Positions 45,801-57,796 of a DNA stretch of 64,000 nucleotides are shown here, in pieces. A model generated the notes under the pieces. That model saw nothing but the letters and a program-made list of their open reading frames with translations. It did not search any database and was not told the DNA's origin. The number at the start of each line of letters is the position of its first letter. Position 1 is the stretch's first letter. Both the position numbers and the translations under genes were made by a program. Origin of the DNA: Prunus persica (lineage: Eukaryota > Streptophyta > Magnoliopsida > Rosales > Rosaceae). The stretch is from assembly GCF_000346465.2 (NCBI RefSeq), contig NC_034013.1, positions 1,488,143 to 1,552,142 of the forward strand, read 5' to 3'.

Positions 45801-47678
45801 CCCCACGACCATCAAAAGTAGGAGCGGTAGGCTTGATGTGGTGGATGATATCGTTGTCAAAATGGCGAGGGAGATGAGTGTACTGATAATGTGGAACGGG
45901 TGGCGGGGTAGAAGCCTGAGTAGTCACTGGAGGAGGGCCCACTGTGTGCCGGGTATAATGGGGCGGCGACATAGACCCAAAAGAAAAGAGGGGCTCCAAT
46001 TGAGCCTTGGGCGTGCCGAGCAAGAGACAGGTTGAGGTTGATGCGGCATGCCGTATGGCACGGCCTTGAGTTTTTTATCCACCGGTGGATTGGGCAGAAG
46101 GCCACTTTTTGGCGGCAGCGTAGACGAACTCGAGAGCACCGCTGAGGTAGAAGAAGGCTCCACCGCTCCAGCCCGAAAGTGATTGATAAGCATCTTAACA
46201 GAGTCTTGGAGTTTGTTGATGGCAAGGTCCATCATCGCAAGATGTTTGTGAACCTGTACCAACTCTTCTTTTTGTTCAGCGCTGAGCTTGGAGAATTGGG
46301 TTTCAATGCAGGCAATATCGTCAGAAATTTTGTCTTGGAACTCATGACATTGTTCCGCGAGGCTGGCCACAGTTTGGGGTGCCATGGCAGAGAGTAGACA
46401 CAAGCGAAATTGAGGCCTGGCTCTGGATACCAATTGACGTAGTACGGCCCGTAGGTGACCGAGGAGAAGAATATAAGAGACCGAGGAGAAGAAATATAGA
46501 TCGAAAAGACGAGATAAAGGGCAGAAACAGCAGAACAAAGAAGTATATCGAGATCGAGGAGAAGAAATATAAATCGAAAGGACCAAATCAGAGAGTTCTA
46601 GGAAAAGGTTTACTCAACATTCAAATCTGCATTTTAAAGAACTACATGGGGGTATTTATAGCAAACTAAAACCTAGACATAATAGGATAAAAATCCCTTG
46701 CTTAAACAGAAATCCTAACCCAAATAAAAATGGAAACTTAAAACTAAAAGTCTGGAAATCTGGAAAAGTTGAAATCCTACTAGAATTTACAAAACTAAAG
46801 AATCTAGGAAACTAACAAATACATTAGGAAACTAAAGATTCACCCTTTTTGTTATGCTATATTTTCTACCCTTAGCAAAATCTTCTTTTTCTTGCATTCT
46901 ATAAATATCATCGATGCCAAACTGGAAAACCATCCCACTGTGAGACATCTCTCATCAACAAAAGAAAAGTGTTGCCTTATACGTTGATAACAAGAGGAAG
47001 GAATTTGGAGATGGCAATTACAAAATAACAATCATTCTTAACAACTAAAAGAACAAACAAAAGCAGAATCAAAAAAATTAGTACCAAAAGAAGAAGAAAA
47101 TAAAAGCATAATCAAAACATGGTTCGGCTACAAGTAGAATAAAAGCTACCTCAGCGATTTGATAATCATACCTTGATGAAACAAAGAAACGACCCAATCA
47201 AAGACCCCAAAACTCCCAAAAACGCCATGAACCGAAATCTGTATATTACCTACATATCCAGCAAAACACCCAAAAAAAAAAAAAAAAAAGCTAAGAAGAA
47301 ATAAAATCAAAACTATGCCAAACCGAATAGAGGCTACTTGATTAAAAACTTAAAATTGTGCTATTAAAATATAACTTGCGGTACCTTGTCTAAGTGTCCC
47401 TCAATATCTTCTACTTTACTTGGTGAATTCTGAAAGGAACTGGAGTCGGAGGCGACATTGGAAGGGATCAGCTGGGACGATGAATGTTGAGGGTCAGAAG
47501 AAACGCCATGTCTAGAGCTGGCAGCCATGGAGACGATGAATTTGAAAGCATGGGGACTAAACCCAGAGACCCTATTCAAATTTGGACTCAGTTTTGCAGT
47601 TTTGTTGAAGGATGATGGTAAAGGTGGAGGTGGTACTGTTCTAATGGGTTTTGAGAGCAAAGGCCGAGGCAGTGTCAT
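39888..47678 (-). CDS. UPF0114-family membrane protein, probably plastid
   Basis: Five exons join into 266 residues: 47678-47385, 47249-47172, 43524-43443, 42373-42231 and 40091-39888. All introns are GT-AG and every junction keeps phase (0, 0, 1, 0). Residues 1-98 are a Ser/Pro-rich, Arg/Lys-bearing leader, likely a transit peptide. The UPF0114 domain follows: VIYRFRFMAFLGVLGSLIGS (exon 2), GCTYVVRSFMEYSV and SLVEAI (exon 3), DVYLLGTVMLVFGMGLYELF (exon 4), then ERPKWLDI, LKTKLGHVIVMLLLIGLF and LLCFSASVLLSSGCLFLLSK (exon 5). Four hydrophobic segments suggest an integral membrane protein. The family's biochemical role is unknown; bacterial YqhA is a relative. The gene spans 7.8 kb because introns 2 and 4 contain mobile elements. 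It appears intact. The ATG at 47678 is the first that gives a full leader. Confidence 0.87.
40365..41680. mobile_element. Inverted-repeat element in UPF0114 intron 4
   Basis: A left arm (about 40365-40565) and a right arm (about 41440-41680) are imperfect inverted repeats. Both include GTCCAATTnnnTTGAATTTT, a CT-rich tract, TTCTCTCTTCTGCGAATTCT and CAAAACAGGGGT-like ends. About 875 bp lies between, with one frame (40677-40949, plus strand) I do not recognise. The arms are too diverged to fix the exact ends or a target duplication. Likely a non-autonomous DNA transposon. Confidence 0.6.
44506..44946 (-). repeat. 3' LTR of the gag-only element
   Basis: 441 bp, plus-strand ends TGATGTAGTACAG and GTACTGCATCA. 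It aligns over about 400 bp with 46435-46835, including CATGGGGGTATTTATAGC, whose TATTTATAG carries TATA-like sequence on both strands. Confidence 0.9.
45141..46385 (-). pseudogene. Ty3/gypsy-type gag pseudogene
   Basis: The frame opens at 46385 with MAPQTVASLAEQ, an N-terminal helix-rich part. A frameshift near 46020 leads to the retrotransposon gag domain: PTFDGRGDPMMFLDWVQAM, TDAHKLRIGKMTLRGATRQYW, TLWDEMKLKLREQY and FHARFIKQKIRAGI. A second shift near 45400 leads to a CCHC zinc knuckle, CFHCHAKGHIASRC, then a stop at 45141. About 190 bp separates that stop from the LTR, and no pol motif is in it. Gag would form particles packaging the element RNA. At least two frameshifts make this copy inactive. 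Confidence 0.88.
46416..46432 (-). other. Primer-binding site of the gag-only element
   Basis: TGGTATCCAGAGCCAGG on the minus strand, 2 bp after the 5' LTR, complementary to initiator tRNA-Met apart from one inserted C. Confidence 0.8.
46435..46835 (-). repeat. 5' LTR of the gag-only element, start truncated
   Basis: It matches the 3' LTR from CGTACTACGTCA back to TTAGTTTCC, then diverges where the other copy continues to TGATGCAGTACG. An inner GAGGAGAAGAAATAT segment is duplicated relative to the partner. Confidence 0.85.
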
Positions 47679-47973
47679 GAAAGCTATTTCGTTGGTTTAC
47701 TGAGTTCGACTTTGTCACTCGGTGAGTCAGTTTCAGTTGGGAACTCGTGAGTTTTGTGAAGACGAAGCTGTTGCCAAATTCGAAAGAATGGCCTGATTGG
47801 GAAGGTAAAGTTGTGTAATAATATGTTTGGGAAAATGACAAAATTATCATCCTTGTTTGGCTTGTTCTTTCTTTGTCTTTTTAATGACTCGATCTTATCG
47901 TTTGGCTTGTAGTTTTTGCCAATTTCTTAGAGTTAAAGTATCGATTTACCCTTTGAATTTGTATGCTTTTTTT

Positions 47974-48128
47974 TTAATTTGTCACTCCAATTCTTTTTTG
48001 GGAAAATTAAGTAGATGAACTAATTTTTATTGTCAATTTCTCCCCTACTTTTTTTAATTTGTCACTTTATTTTTTTTTTGGGAAAATTAAGTAGATGAAC
48101 TAATTTTTATTGTCAATTTCTCCCCTAC
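47974..48128. repeat. 80 bp tandem duplication
   Basis: Units at 47974 and 48054 share TTAATTTGTCACT and GGGAAAATTAAGTAGATGAA through to TCTCCCCTAC, with very few differences, so the duplication is fairly recent. Confidence 0.9.
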
Positions 48129-48479
48129 AGCCTAAATCAACAACACATCATCCAATAATCCATCAAATCATTACCAAAAAATTTTTTTTGAAAAAATTCA
48201 AGAAAAAGAAACAAAAACAAAAAAGAAAACAAGAAAAAAGAGAAAAAAATTTCCTGGGGACCACCCCAGAACCCTACCACACTTGCGGTTTTCTTCTCCT
48301 CCCATTCCCCATGACCACCACCCTTCACTCCAAACCAATCCCCCCCATCCCACAAACCCCTCCCCCTTTTTGTTTTTTCATCCCCGGACCACCCCCTCCT
48401 CATCCTCCTCCTGATTCCCCCACGACTACCACCCTCAAGTCCAAGTCCAAGTTGGATCGGGCTTTGAGGAGACCAATAG

Positions 48480-48481
<2 letters not shown>

Positions 48482-48557
<76 letters not shown>
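48482..48557. repeat. (GA)n microsatellite, about 38 units
   Basis: A perfect run of about 76 bp, the longest simple repeat in the window, likely highly variable in length. Confidence 0.97.
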
Positions 48558-48559
<2 letters not shown>

Positions 48560-49777
48560 TGTAAAACCTCACTTTTTTGTTTTGAAAACTATGCCTTTTT
48601 TAAGTGGTTTTTGAGTTGAGCTTTTGAAAAATGGGCTTTACCAAATGCGAATTATGGGCTTCAAACTAAAAAAATTACTTTTGAGCTTAAAAAAATTTGG
48701 ATACCTAACAAGCCCTAAAAGTTCAAGTGGTATTCTCACACATGCCTAAAAGTTTTATACAAATTTCCCAAAAAAAGAATTGTTATTTTTATTCACCAAA
48801 AAAAAAAGTGAGTTAAGTAATAAGCTTGTTTCTTTCCCCCAAAAATGTTCATACACTTGTGTACTTAATTAACAACTGTAAACTACCGAATTACCCCTCG
48901 AATTATCACCATATTTTCAATTTTTCCCTTGAATTTTTTTTTTTTTTTTGTCAATTAAGGATATGAACAAACTTTTTTCGTTAATGTCTCCCTACCATCA
49001 AATCCCCTAACATTTCATCTACTTCTCTGTCAATATTGAGTAGAGATGGGAATTCAAATCAGAAAATGGAAATCGAGCTGAATTGGGTTGAAAAGAATCG
49101 GAAAAAACTTGTGAGAACCTATTTTTTATTTATTTAAAAAAACTATATATTATTATTTTAAAAAATATTCATACTGCATATTAATCATTTATTAATATAG
49201 ATTTTCCTTATTTAATATTTATTGTGAATACCTATATGTTATTAAATTTCAAGCCTAATATAAGATTATTCCTTCAAGTGAAAGACGACACCATTCTGGT
49301 TTTCCATGTGTAGAGACTTGGAATTGGTCTTAATCAAATCATCATTGTCATGCAACCTTACATCCTAGTAACAAGTGGTGTTGTAATATCTGTTAGAAAT
49401 GTGCCTTAAGAGCCAATGCATTTGATGTAATCTCCTTAGAATATATTTCGTGAAAGATAAATAAAGGGCAAGCTTATTTTGTTATCTTTTGCACCTAGTA
49501 AAGAAACAAATGTACAGGGAATGCTACCTAACTTTAGTATCCTAAAATGTTCCTAATCATAGGGTTATCAAATGGGCATTGATAAACCATCAAGATTAGC
49601 ACATACTGTGTATGCTCAATTTAGGTAGATGATTAGTCTCAAACCATTTGTGTAGATTGTGCTTAATAGTGATTGAGTACATTGAATGCAATCAACCGTA
49701 GTTCTCATACGAAGCTTTATCTACATGTCAAACGAGAACTCATAGTTGCAATAATGCAAATTAGTTCTTAGACCTGA

Positions 49778-52634
49778 TGAAATAACCCCGTCCTTGAATA
49801 ATATTTAATTATTAATTTATTAGAGAGAAAGACAATTTTGCCTATAGAATAGTTTATTAAAGAAAAAGTTGACTTTTTGACTGGGAAGGAATTTGGGAAT
49901 TTCGCTTACACCGTTGCGTAGAGCGCGATGAAATGAGTCAGTAGACACGTAGTAGACTCGAATCGGAGTTATAACGAAAAAAATATTATTAAAGTACGTG
50001 GAGGGGCAAATGGTAATTTGCCAATGCAGATTTTTTTAGAAAAACCTTTTTTCTCACTCTTTCTCTCCCTCTCTCTCCCTGCGTCTTTCCCCATCCCCTG
50101 TTTTCGTCCGATCACTCCAAACCTCTATAACCACCCAGCTATCGTCACAACCCACGGGACCAGACCCAACCGCACCGACCAGCTTTCGCCGTCGCAGCCA
50201 ACGCCTTCCCCCGTCCCACCGATGCCATAGCCACCGGAAACAGAAGGTTTTGACAGGATTTTTCTTCAAATTTCAAATCTCTCGATCTCTCCCTTCTGAC
50301 AGCCAAATCAATCGATTGAGGTATAGATTTCTAGCTATTTTTCATATTCTAGTTGTTGGTTTGGTAGGTTTTTATCAATTCGAAGCGTAGATAGTTCGAT
50401 TTTCGAGTTAGGATTCGGCCAGTTTTGGAATCGCAATTCCGGCCACTTCCAACCAGTTTTTTGGGGTAGGTCGAAACAAAAGTGGTTCCAAATAGGGTTT
50501 TACACCTAGAGTAGGAGTTTGGGCTGGCAATTTGGAGTTTTTCCAGCCGCTAGAAATTTATCCAGCCACCCACGCGCTGCCAGCGCATGTGACGGTGCGT
50601 GGGCATCATGGTGGGGACCACATTTAGTCCTAGAATGATCCCTTGTTCCTCACGAGCGCGTAGGTACTCGCAGATTTCAATTTGGATAACGTTTGAACCC
50701 CGAACGGATCTCGCCTATTGTGCGATTTCCAGGTTCGATACGTTTGAGCAGTTGGATCGTAGTCATTTTCAGATATGTTGATCTAGATAATTCCAGAATC
50801 ATATAGGAGTCGACGGATTGTAAATTGGAGCCCCGGATACTCCGAAAATGCCAACCCTAGAGCTAGGATTACAGGAACCGCCGATTGGACGATCGTGATC
50901 TCTCCGGCCGTACGATCGAGATCAAACTCTCTGGACATGTGTCCTGGGTATACTGGAACCTCTAGGAGCTTTCGGATCAGAATTTAGAGGTCGTGGACCC
51001 ATGGGGTCTCGGGTTGACTTTTTGAGACTTTAGCGCTTTTTGAGTCCCGAGGCACTTCTAAATCATTCCAAATGTAAGGAAAGCTTTTGTGGGTATAAAA
51101 AAAGATTCTAAAGTTAGTGCAAGCACTTCTAGGAGCCGGGTGTCAGGGTTTTAATTAAATACCTCTACCGAGCAATTTTATTATTTAAATATTCTTGATG
51201 GTTTAATGAGGCACCCAGTGCCAGGCAGACCCGCAAGAGGGACCTTCGAGAGGTCCAGCTAGCTCGGATCACCAATGAGTGGACCTTTGCTTTCATAAAT
51301 GATTTTATGCAATTTAAATTCATTATTTGATCTTGAATAAGTATTCAATAGATCGAGGGCTTTCTAGCATATGTTGGTAAGATTAAGTATTTTGTTTATT
51401 TGCTGCCGAGTCGTGAATACTTAAAGAATAGTAGAAATAAGGATTTCAAAAATCTGATAGGATGGCAGCAGAGTTTTAAGACTAGTGGAGTTAGTTTTAT
51501 TTATTCCAAACCTTTCAGGAAGTTATATTTTCCTTAATTACCGTAGGTAACCAAGTATATTTAGTAGTGTCTTCAGTTAAGTCAGCATGCTTGACTTTTG
51601 CCCCATGAGGCTTAGGGATGTTCGACCTGTGGGAGCGAGGGATGCAGCTCGGGTGGGCCTAGTGTCCCTTGAGTCTTGCGTGGAGGGTGGATCAGGCTAA
51701 CCGAGTGTTTCCTGAGTCCTACGAGAATGTGTCACCACGGTGACACGAGGAATAGATAGTAACTAAGGGAGTTGACGGAAATAAATAAGTATACCTAGGT
51801 GATAGGTTGATCTTTACTTCAATGTCTTTCAACAGGATTAATGTTTGGTAATATATGTATAAATATGAATGCATGAGTTCAGTACAAGTATGTATGAGGA
51901 AATTGATTCAGTTTTTATAACTGTTTTTACAGTGGGGTTAGTATGTTCTTTTGCTATTTTCTAAAACTTTGTTTTTGGTCCACTCACATTTTTTAATATT
52001 TTGCGCCCCCACGCAGTAGGCGTACACAGTGATCCACCACAGGGTCTTTCAGCAGGATTAATGTTTGGTAATATATGTATAAATATGAATGCATGAGTTC
52101 AGTACAAGTATGTATGAGGAAATTGATTCAGTTTTTATAACTGTTTTTACAGTGGGGTTAGTATGTTCTTTTGCTATTTTCTAAAACTTTGTTTTTGGTC
52201 CACTCACATTTTTTAATGTTTTGCTCCCCCAGGCAGTAGGCGTGCACAGTGATCCACCACAGGGTCGTTCCCACTTCCTGAGCTTCCCCATTCTGATGTA
52301 AGGCTCTTCTGTAAATGAGTTGACTTCTTTTGTAATTTCCTAGTGGTTGCGCTGATAACGTGCCTTAGAACTTAGATTTAACTATTAGAATGTATATATA
52401 TACGCATATTGGCAGTTGGATTGTATATATATGCTTGTTTGACATGTGTAAATTTGGGAAATGATCAAATTACAGGGGAGACTCTACCGAATTTTTGGTA
52501 GGAGTCAAGCCTGATTTTTATTGAATTTTGGATAGAAGGGCAATTAGGTCATTTGTGCCCGGCACCTGCCAAGTGTTGGACACGCACAAGGTTCAGCCCG
52601 GATTTCAAAGTGGAATTGTGGTCGAGTCCTGTCA
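49778..52634 (+). mobile_element. Very long LTR family, copy 3: solo LTR with perfect target duplication
   Basis: It runs from TGAAATAACCCCGTCC to GTCGAGTCCTGTCA (2857 bp), flanked on both sides by CCTGA (49773-49777 and 52635-52639). It shares layout with the 21389 and 54784 copies: a CCCCG start, a CT-rich tract (50050-50100), a CGTAGAGC/ACTCGAATCGGAG block, a CACTCACATTTT...CACCCCC-like block, GTAGGAGTC and a CCTGTCA end. Sequence similarity is lower. It encodes no protein and no internal retroelement sequence follows, so it is a solo LTR left by recombination between two LTRs. An internal 220 bp duplication adds length. Confidence 0.85.
51824..52263. repeat. 220 bp tandem duplication inside the solo LTR
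   Basis: Units 51824-52043 and 52044-52263 are almost identical. Each contains GTCTTTC, AGTACAAGTATGTATGAGG and GTGATCCACCACAGGGTC. The few differences imply a recent event. Confidence 0.93.
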
Positions 52635-52639
52635 CCTGA

Positions 52640-54517
52640 GGCATCATAGTTTCATTGTGATGCGTTATTGATCTTTAATAGCTCGCAAATGTAAGTCGTA
52701 AAAGATTTACCTTATGTGTTATTAGGATCTCTTAATTCATCACAGAGGCATATGAATATACAATAAGGAATCTCTACCTTTAATTAAGGAGAATGTTTCG
52801 AGATATGATTTAGTGAATCTTCAACCGAAGTATTTGAGCATGATTTAGAAAGTGGTTCTCAATCATGTTATATTAAATCACATGAAGTTAATCATATTAG
52901 GGGTTTGATATAATCAATTTGTACCCTAATAACATGATTCGAAACACTGTATTAGAGAAGGACCGTATTACATTGCAATTCCAACTAAATAGGTTCTTCA
53001 ACTATTCTAGTTAGCTTGGGTAGCTTTGATATATTGCTAGATGTCACTCTAGGCTCGTGGAAGTCCTAGGATTGATTTTGATCAATACATATAAAAGAAT
53101 AATTAAAAAAGGGTTTTAATTCCAGTTGATTAGAAAGAGTTCTAATATTTTCTCATTGTCTTGCTTATTAGAACCTAATGGATTGCATACCTTGAATGGT
53201 TAACTTTGAGTAATACATATGAGAATGTGGAAATAAATTTGATCAATTTGTTGATGATGATTTACTGTATGTAAAAGTGTATTTGGGCCTCGGTAACAAT
53301 TAACGGTAAATCCAAATGGTTTGTATCAAGCCCAAGGGGTTAAGACACCTAAACATTATGATTTAAGTGTCACAACGCCCATAATTGGAAGCCCAATAAG
53401 GTTTGGCCGAAAATGCATGTGTATATGGAAATTGTTTCAATAAGCTAAAAACATACAACCACAATCCAACATCAACCAAATAGGTTTGGGAGATCAAAGA
53501 GAGATAAAAGAGAGTTTTCAAGAGCGAAACACTTTCATCTTTCAAGGGGTTTAGATTGAAACCAAGTCTTGAGGATCTTGCACTAGCATCCTTGAATTCC
53601 CAATATTCTTCCCTCTCATCTCAAGGTTCCATTAGTTTTGAGACTTAGAGGTCATATCCTTTTGTGGCTTACAAGGGGGAGAAAGATCCAAGAGGAGATC
53701 AATAAAGGGAAGTCATCAAGAGAAGACCAAACACAACTTGGTTCATATTATTGCTTCAAGGGTAATTAGAACTTATCATTTTTTCTTGTACTTTCTTTTT
53801 ATGAAAACATATAATGTTCATTACTTGGACAAAGTTTTATTTTTTTAATTTAAACAACCACCATATACTTATGTTGCGATTAATTTGATTAAATGCATGT
53901 TTAATATTCAAGTGAACTTCTTTAAAATGTTTTAAAACCAACAATTGGTAGCCATAGGTCATGAACTTGATATGTTTCTAGGGTTTAGAGATACATATAT
54001 GGGTTGTAAATTCATTTAAAAGTACAATGGTTATACTTGATTTATTTTGATATGATTGAATGAAAATCATATAGAGTGAAAGGGGTTATTTGGGATTTTA
54101 GATTTCCCGATTTCATGTTTTAATGATTGATGCTCTCTTTGTATGCATATGTGTATGCATGAACGTTAGAGCGTAGTTGCATTATAACCCTAATGATTTT
54201 AACATCATGAAAATATGATTAATTAAGAGCATGAGATGGTTAAAATAGAATATGGTTTTTCCGGAAATAGCATGAATATTCATTTTAGTTCATATGCATG
54301 TTTTTGGTGTTCTTGATGTTCTTGTTATGGGATCTTTTTGATCCATAAGTTAGGTGACTATATTTTATGATTGTGTTAGTAGCTTTTTCCAGCAAGATAG
54401 GTCATAAAGATGATGATGATGTTTTATTATAAAATTGAAAGTTCGTCAAAATGTTTCCACTTAATAAACATTCACCCACCACACTAAAATTAATAAGATT
54501 ACTTTGGTGAGTGTGTA
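52640..54517. other. No gene seen
   Basis: AT-rich noncoding DNA, probably belonging to the interrupted LTR candidate and its surroundings. Two similar blocks with CACACTAAAATTAAT and TTACTTTGGTGAGTGTG lie near 54480 and 54605. Confidence 0.45.
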
Positions 54518-54652
54518 AGGTCTATCTAGATGTAAATAATGGTGATTTGATATATAATGCAAAAGTTGATCCAAATATTCCTGTCACTAATTATTTACCA
54601 CACCACACTAAAATTAATTATGATTACTTTGGTGAGTGTGGATGGCCTACCT
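54518..54652. repeat. Inverted repeat, left arm (partner 58158-58290)
   Basis: The segment AGGTCTATCTAGATGTAAAT to TGGTGAGTGTGGATGGCCTA pairs with the inverse of 58158-58290 along about 133 bp with roughly a dozen differences. The arms flank the minus-strand solo LTR at 54784-57796. Confidence 0.85.
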
Positions 54653-54783
54653 AGTCACACTCATGATTATTTACCTAATTGGAATAATCATGATTACCAC
54701 TTTGTGTAAAATAAATGCATGCTTTAACCTCACACCCTAGTGGATCAACTTTGGATTCATTGTTAATTGTTGAGTAGTTTTGG

Positions 54784-57700
54784 TGACAGGAACTGCCCCG
54801 AATTCCTCGAAATTCGTGACTGACATCAAACCGATGCCCGGCCCACTTATAACAACATCCTCTTCTCCGAAAACAAAGGAAAAGAGGATCGAGACTCCTA
54901 CCGAAATTTCGGCAAAGTCTCCCCTGAAAAATGAACTTTACCAAAAAATTTCACCTGTGAAAAACAACAAAAACAATAGTCCAACTGTCAGCATGCACAA
55001 TGCAATAGCACATAGATTACGAAATAGGCTTCCTGCCTTAAATTCAATCCTACACGGGCAATATCAGAGCAATTTAAGAATCTTTAGTTAAATAACCTAA
55101 GTAGAAGTTTAAAAGAAATGGACACAAATGTCCTACAAATTAATCGAGACACGAGTAGAGGAAGGCTCAGCTTGATTGTTCAGTTCGCGTCAACTACTGC
55201 TTGGGGGGCGCAAAACAGAAAATTGTAAGTGGATAAAAAAAAAGTTTTGTCATAATTGAAAACAACATACTAACCCCACCGTTTGGAAAATGATGCTAAA
55301 AACAGGCAATTGAAACCATTCATACATAATCAATTTAAAACCAAGGTAATCCCACAATCCCGACATAGTACAATAATATCCAAACTCAACTCTCTTAACT
55401 ATAACCAAACCCCTTCCTGAGATATAGACTTACAAGATGTAATATGCAAGGAAAGCTTTTAAAAATAACTAAGCTTATGCATATATACAAATGCATAAAA
55501 GTAGACCACAAAAACTCCTATGACTGTATAGGTATAAACTACAAAGTTCATAAGTGTAAATATAATATCTATATAAGACAACCTCACACCATGACAAGTA
55601 CCGGGGAAAATAATCCGACATGGGGATCATTTGACTAGCCCGTAAACCTTCTACCATGCGTCTAAGGATGAGTTGTCTAATCGGGGGACTACCGCTCTAT
55701 AGTACACACGCTGAAAAATCTAACGCCATGTGCGGCCAAACCAAACCATGTCTTATGTGCGCAGACTGCCTGTCAAGGCATACGGCACACCCAACCAAAG
55801 GTGCCTAGATCTTTACCACAAGTCAAAAAATCCAACGCAACATGTGATAAAGTACTAATAACCAAGTGAACCCACACGCCGGAAAATCCAACGCCATGTA
55901 TGGGTAAAGTAACCAAGGGAAGGTACATATCATAGTCAAATACTAAGACTCGTGTCACAATCAACAAGGTACCTAACTCTCATAAACCACTTGCCCATAA
56001 CAAAGCCGAGTCCCAAAGACTCGCTTTTACAACCAATCAAATCCAAATATCCCAATCCCAACAACATAGACACTTGGACAAATATAGTGTCCATAACTCA
56101 CTACCCACATATTTATTCATAGTGAAGATAACAACTCTCAAAAGCATAAAATCCAGGCCCAAAATATTCATAAACGTCAAATATAAAAAATAACTGATAA
56201 TTCCACAATTAAAACAATATATAAAATCCATAGACAAAATAATCCAACTTATATGCATGGTAACCAATCTTTGAAAATAATGCTCATTCAAAACAAAGTC
56301 CACTCACAGATAATCCTAAGCTACTTGACCCTGCAAGGGTCTCTCTTGTTGAGCTCGTGGGGCTTGAGTACCTATTTTGAAGAACATGAGGACTAAATTA
56401 ATAAAAACGCCTCAAATGAGCACTTTAAAACAAACTCCTAACTTTTCGAGACTCAAAGTATGTGTAGGACTAACGGGGAGTTTCTAAGGCCAATCTAACA
56501 CTATTCGAACGATGAAACGACCTTGGAAGACTCACGATCAATCGATTGGTCAAACTTCCCATATTGGTCAACCGGCTCGTAAGGCCCACGACCTCCGATT
56601 TTCGATCCGAAAGTTCTTATAGGTCCAACAAAGTCTACTGAACAAGTCCTGAAAGTTTAGTCTCGATTGAGCAATAGGAACTAAGCCAATCGCACGATCG
56701 GATGACGATCGTTTCGCTTAACCCTAGACTCGTTGATTCAGTATATCCGGGACTCCGATTCTCAATCCGCGAGTTCCTACAAGATCCTAGAGATACAGGG
56801 AACAACATATTTGAAATTGAAACGGATCAAACAGTCCGAACCTATCAAATCCGGATATTGCATAATAGGAGCAATATCCGTTCGATAGTCAAACGGTAAC
56901 CAATTCCAAATCCGAGCATACCGTCGTGCACAGGACGATGTAGGGAGTGTTTTTTAATACAATGGGCCGCCACCCAATGGACCACGCGCCGTCACACGCG
57001 CTGGCAGAGTGTGGGTGTCTTAAGAAAATTTCGGCAATGAAAAATTCTCGAAACACCTAACAATACCTATACCAAAACGTTTAGACTAAGAAAAGGAGCA
57101 TTTTTTATTCTTGGACCATGGCCAAAAAGTGACCAGAGCCAGTCGAATTGAAGCTGGAACCGTACGAGTTTGACCGAAACTTCTCAGTCTTGAAACGGCG
57201 GCGACATCCACCAAAGATGTTGCGCAACCCAAGAGAAAGCAAGAGAGAAGAGAGAGATTCATGATTCAAGTTGTGGTGTGACCTGAGGTGGTTGGAATCG
57301 TCGCCGAAGTCAATGGTAGTTTTGGCCAAATTTTCTCCTCGAAATCATCGGCGTAGAGGAGAGAGAGGTGGTTCTTTTGGATGTAATTTCGTAGGAATTG
57401 GTGGCTGGACGATGACGAAATCGCTGTTTGAACAGGCGGTGTAGCGATGAAGAGAGAAGGAGGAGAGAGAAAGTGTCAGGGGAGAGAGAGAACACGTGGG
57501 GAAGAGAGAGAGCTGACCTGATTTTTTTTTTAAATCAAACTTCAAAAAATTTATGGTTGTGCCACTGCACTTTCGTTGACCACAACTTCTTCGTTAAAAC
57601 TCTGATTTTGGCTCACTACATGTCTACGAACTCGTGAGAGCGAGCTCTACACAATGATGGCACGTAAATCCCAAAAATCCTTACAAATCAAAAAGTGACT

Positions 57701-57796
57701 AATGTGACCCTACCCCAAGGGCAAAATTATAATTTCACAATTATATAAATTGAATCAAATTGAATAAAATAATTAAATTGGGTCGGGGGCGTTACA
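54784..57796 (-). mobile_element. Very long LTR family, copy 2: solo LTR
   Basis: On the minus strand it runs from TGTAACGCCCCCGACCC (57796) to CAGTTCCTGTCA (54784), 3013 bp. Its flanks TTTGG (54779-54783) and TTTAG (57797-57801) match at four of five bases. It is the inverted partner of 21389-24183 and shares the CT-rich leader, CACGACGGTATGCTC near 56925, and the CCGAAATTTCGG palindrome near 54904. No protein is encoded. The open frames inside it are chance frames. Confidence 0.82.

Larger units (their letters stand above)
44506..46835 (-). mobile_element. Gag-only LTR retrotransposon in UPF0114 intron 2
   Basis: LTRs at 44506-44946 (3') and about 46435-46835 (5', missing some 30 bp at its start) enclose a Ty3/gypsy-type gag with no protease, reverse transcriptase or integrase. 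The primer site TGGTATCCAGAGCCAGG (46432-46416) matches initiator tRNA-Met with one extra C, beyond the usual 12 bases. A CCGGGGGAGAA tract precedes the 3' LTR. The intact 3' LTR has inverted ends TGATGCAGTAC and GTACTACATCA. This plan corresponds to the TR-GAG type of non-autonomous element. It lies on the same strand as the gene. Confidence 0.88.
47679..49388. other. UPF0114 upstream region and intergenic DNA, no gene seen
   Basis: Holds the gene's promoter region but no clear TATA box. It contains an 80 bp tandem duplication, a long GA microsatellite and A/T runs. No domain-bearing frame. Confidence 0.5.
49389..53943 (+). mobile_element. Possible LTR interrupted by a solo LTR
   Basis: A sequence starting TGTTAGAAATGTGCC and ending AAACCAACA would make an LTR of about 1.7 kb once the solo LTR at 49778-52634 is removed. 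It is followed by ATTGGTAGCCATAGG, which is not a good tRNA-Met primer site. No second copy of this LTR is in the window, so the call rests on end motifs only. Confidence 0.35.

Noticed and set aside
48110..48619. 169-codon plus-strand frame
   Set aside because: It consists of A-rich, proline-rich and (GA)n low-complexity DNA; the apparent protein is a translation of a microsatellite.
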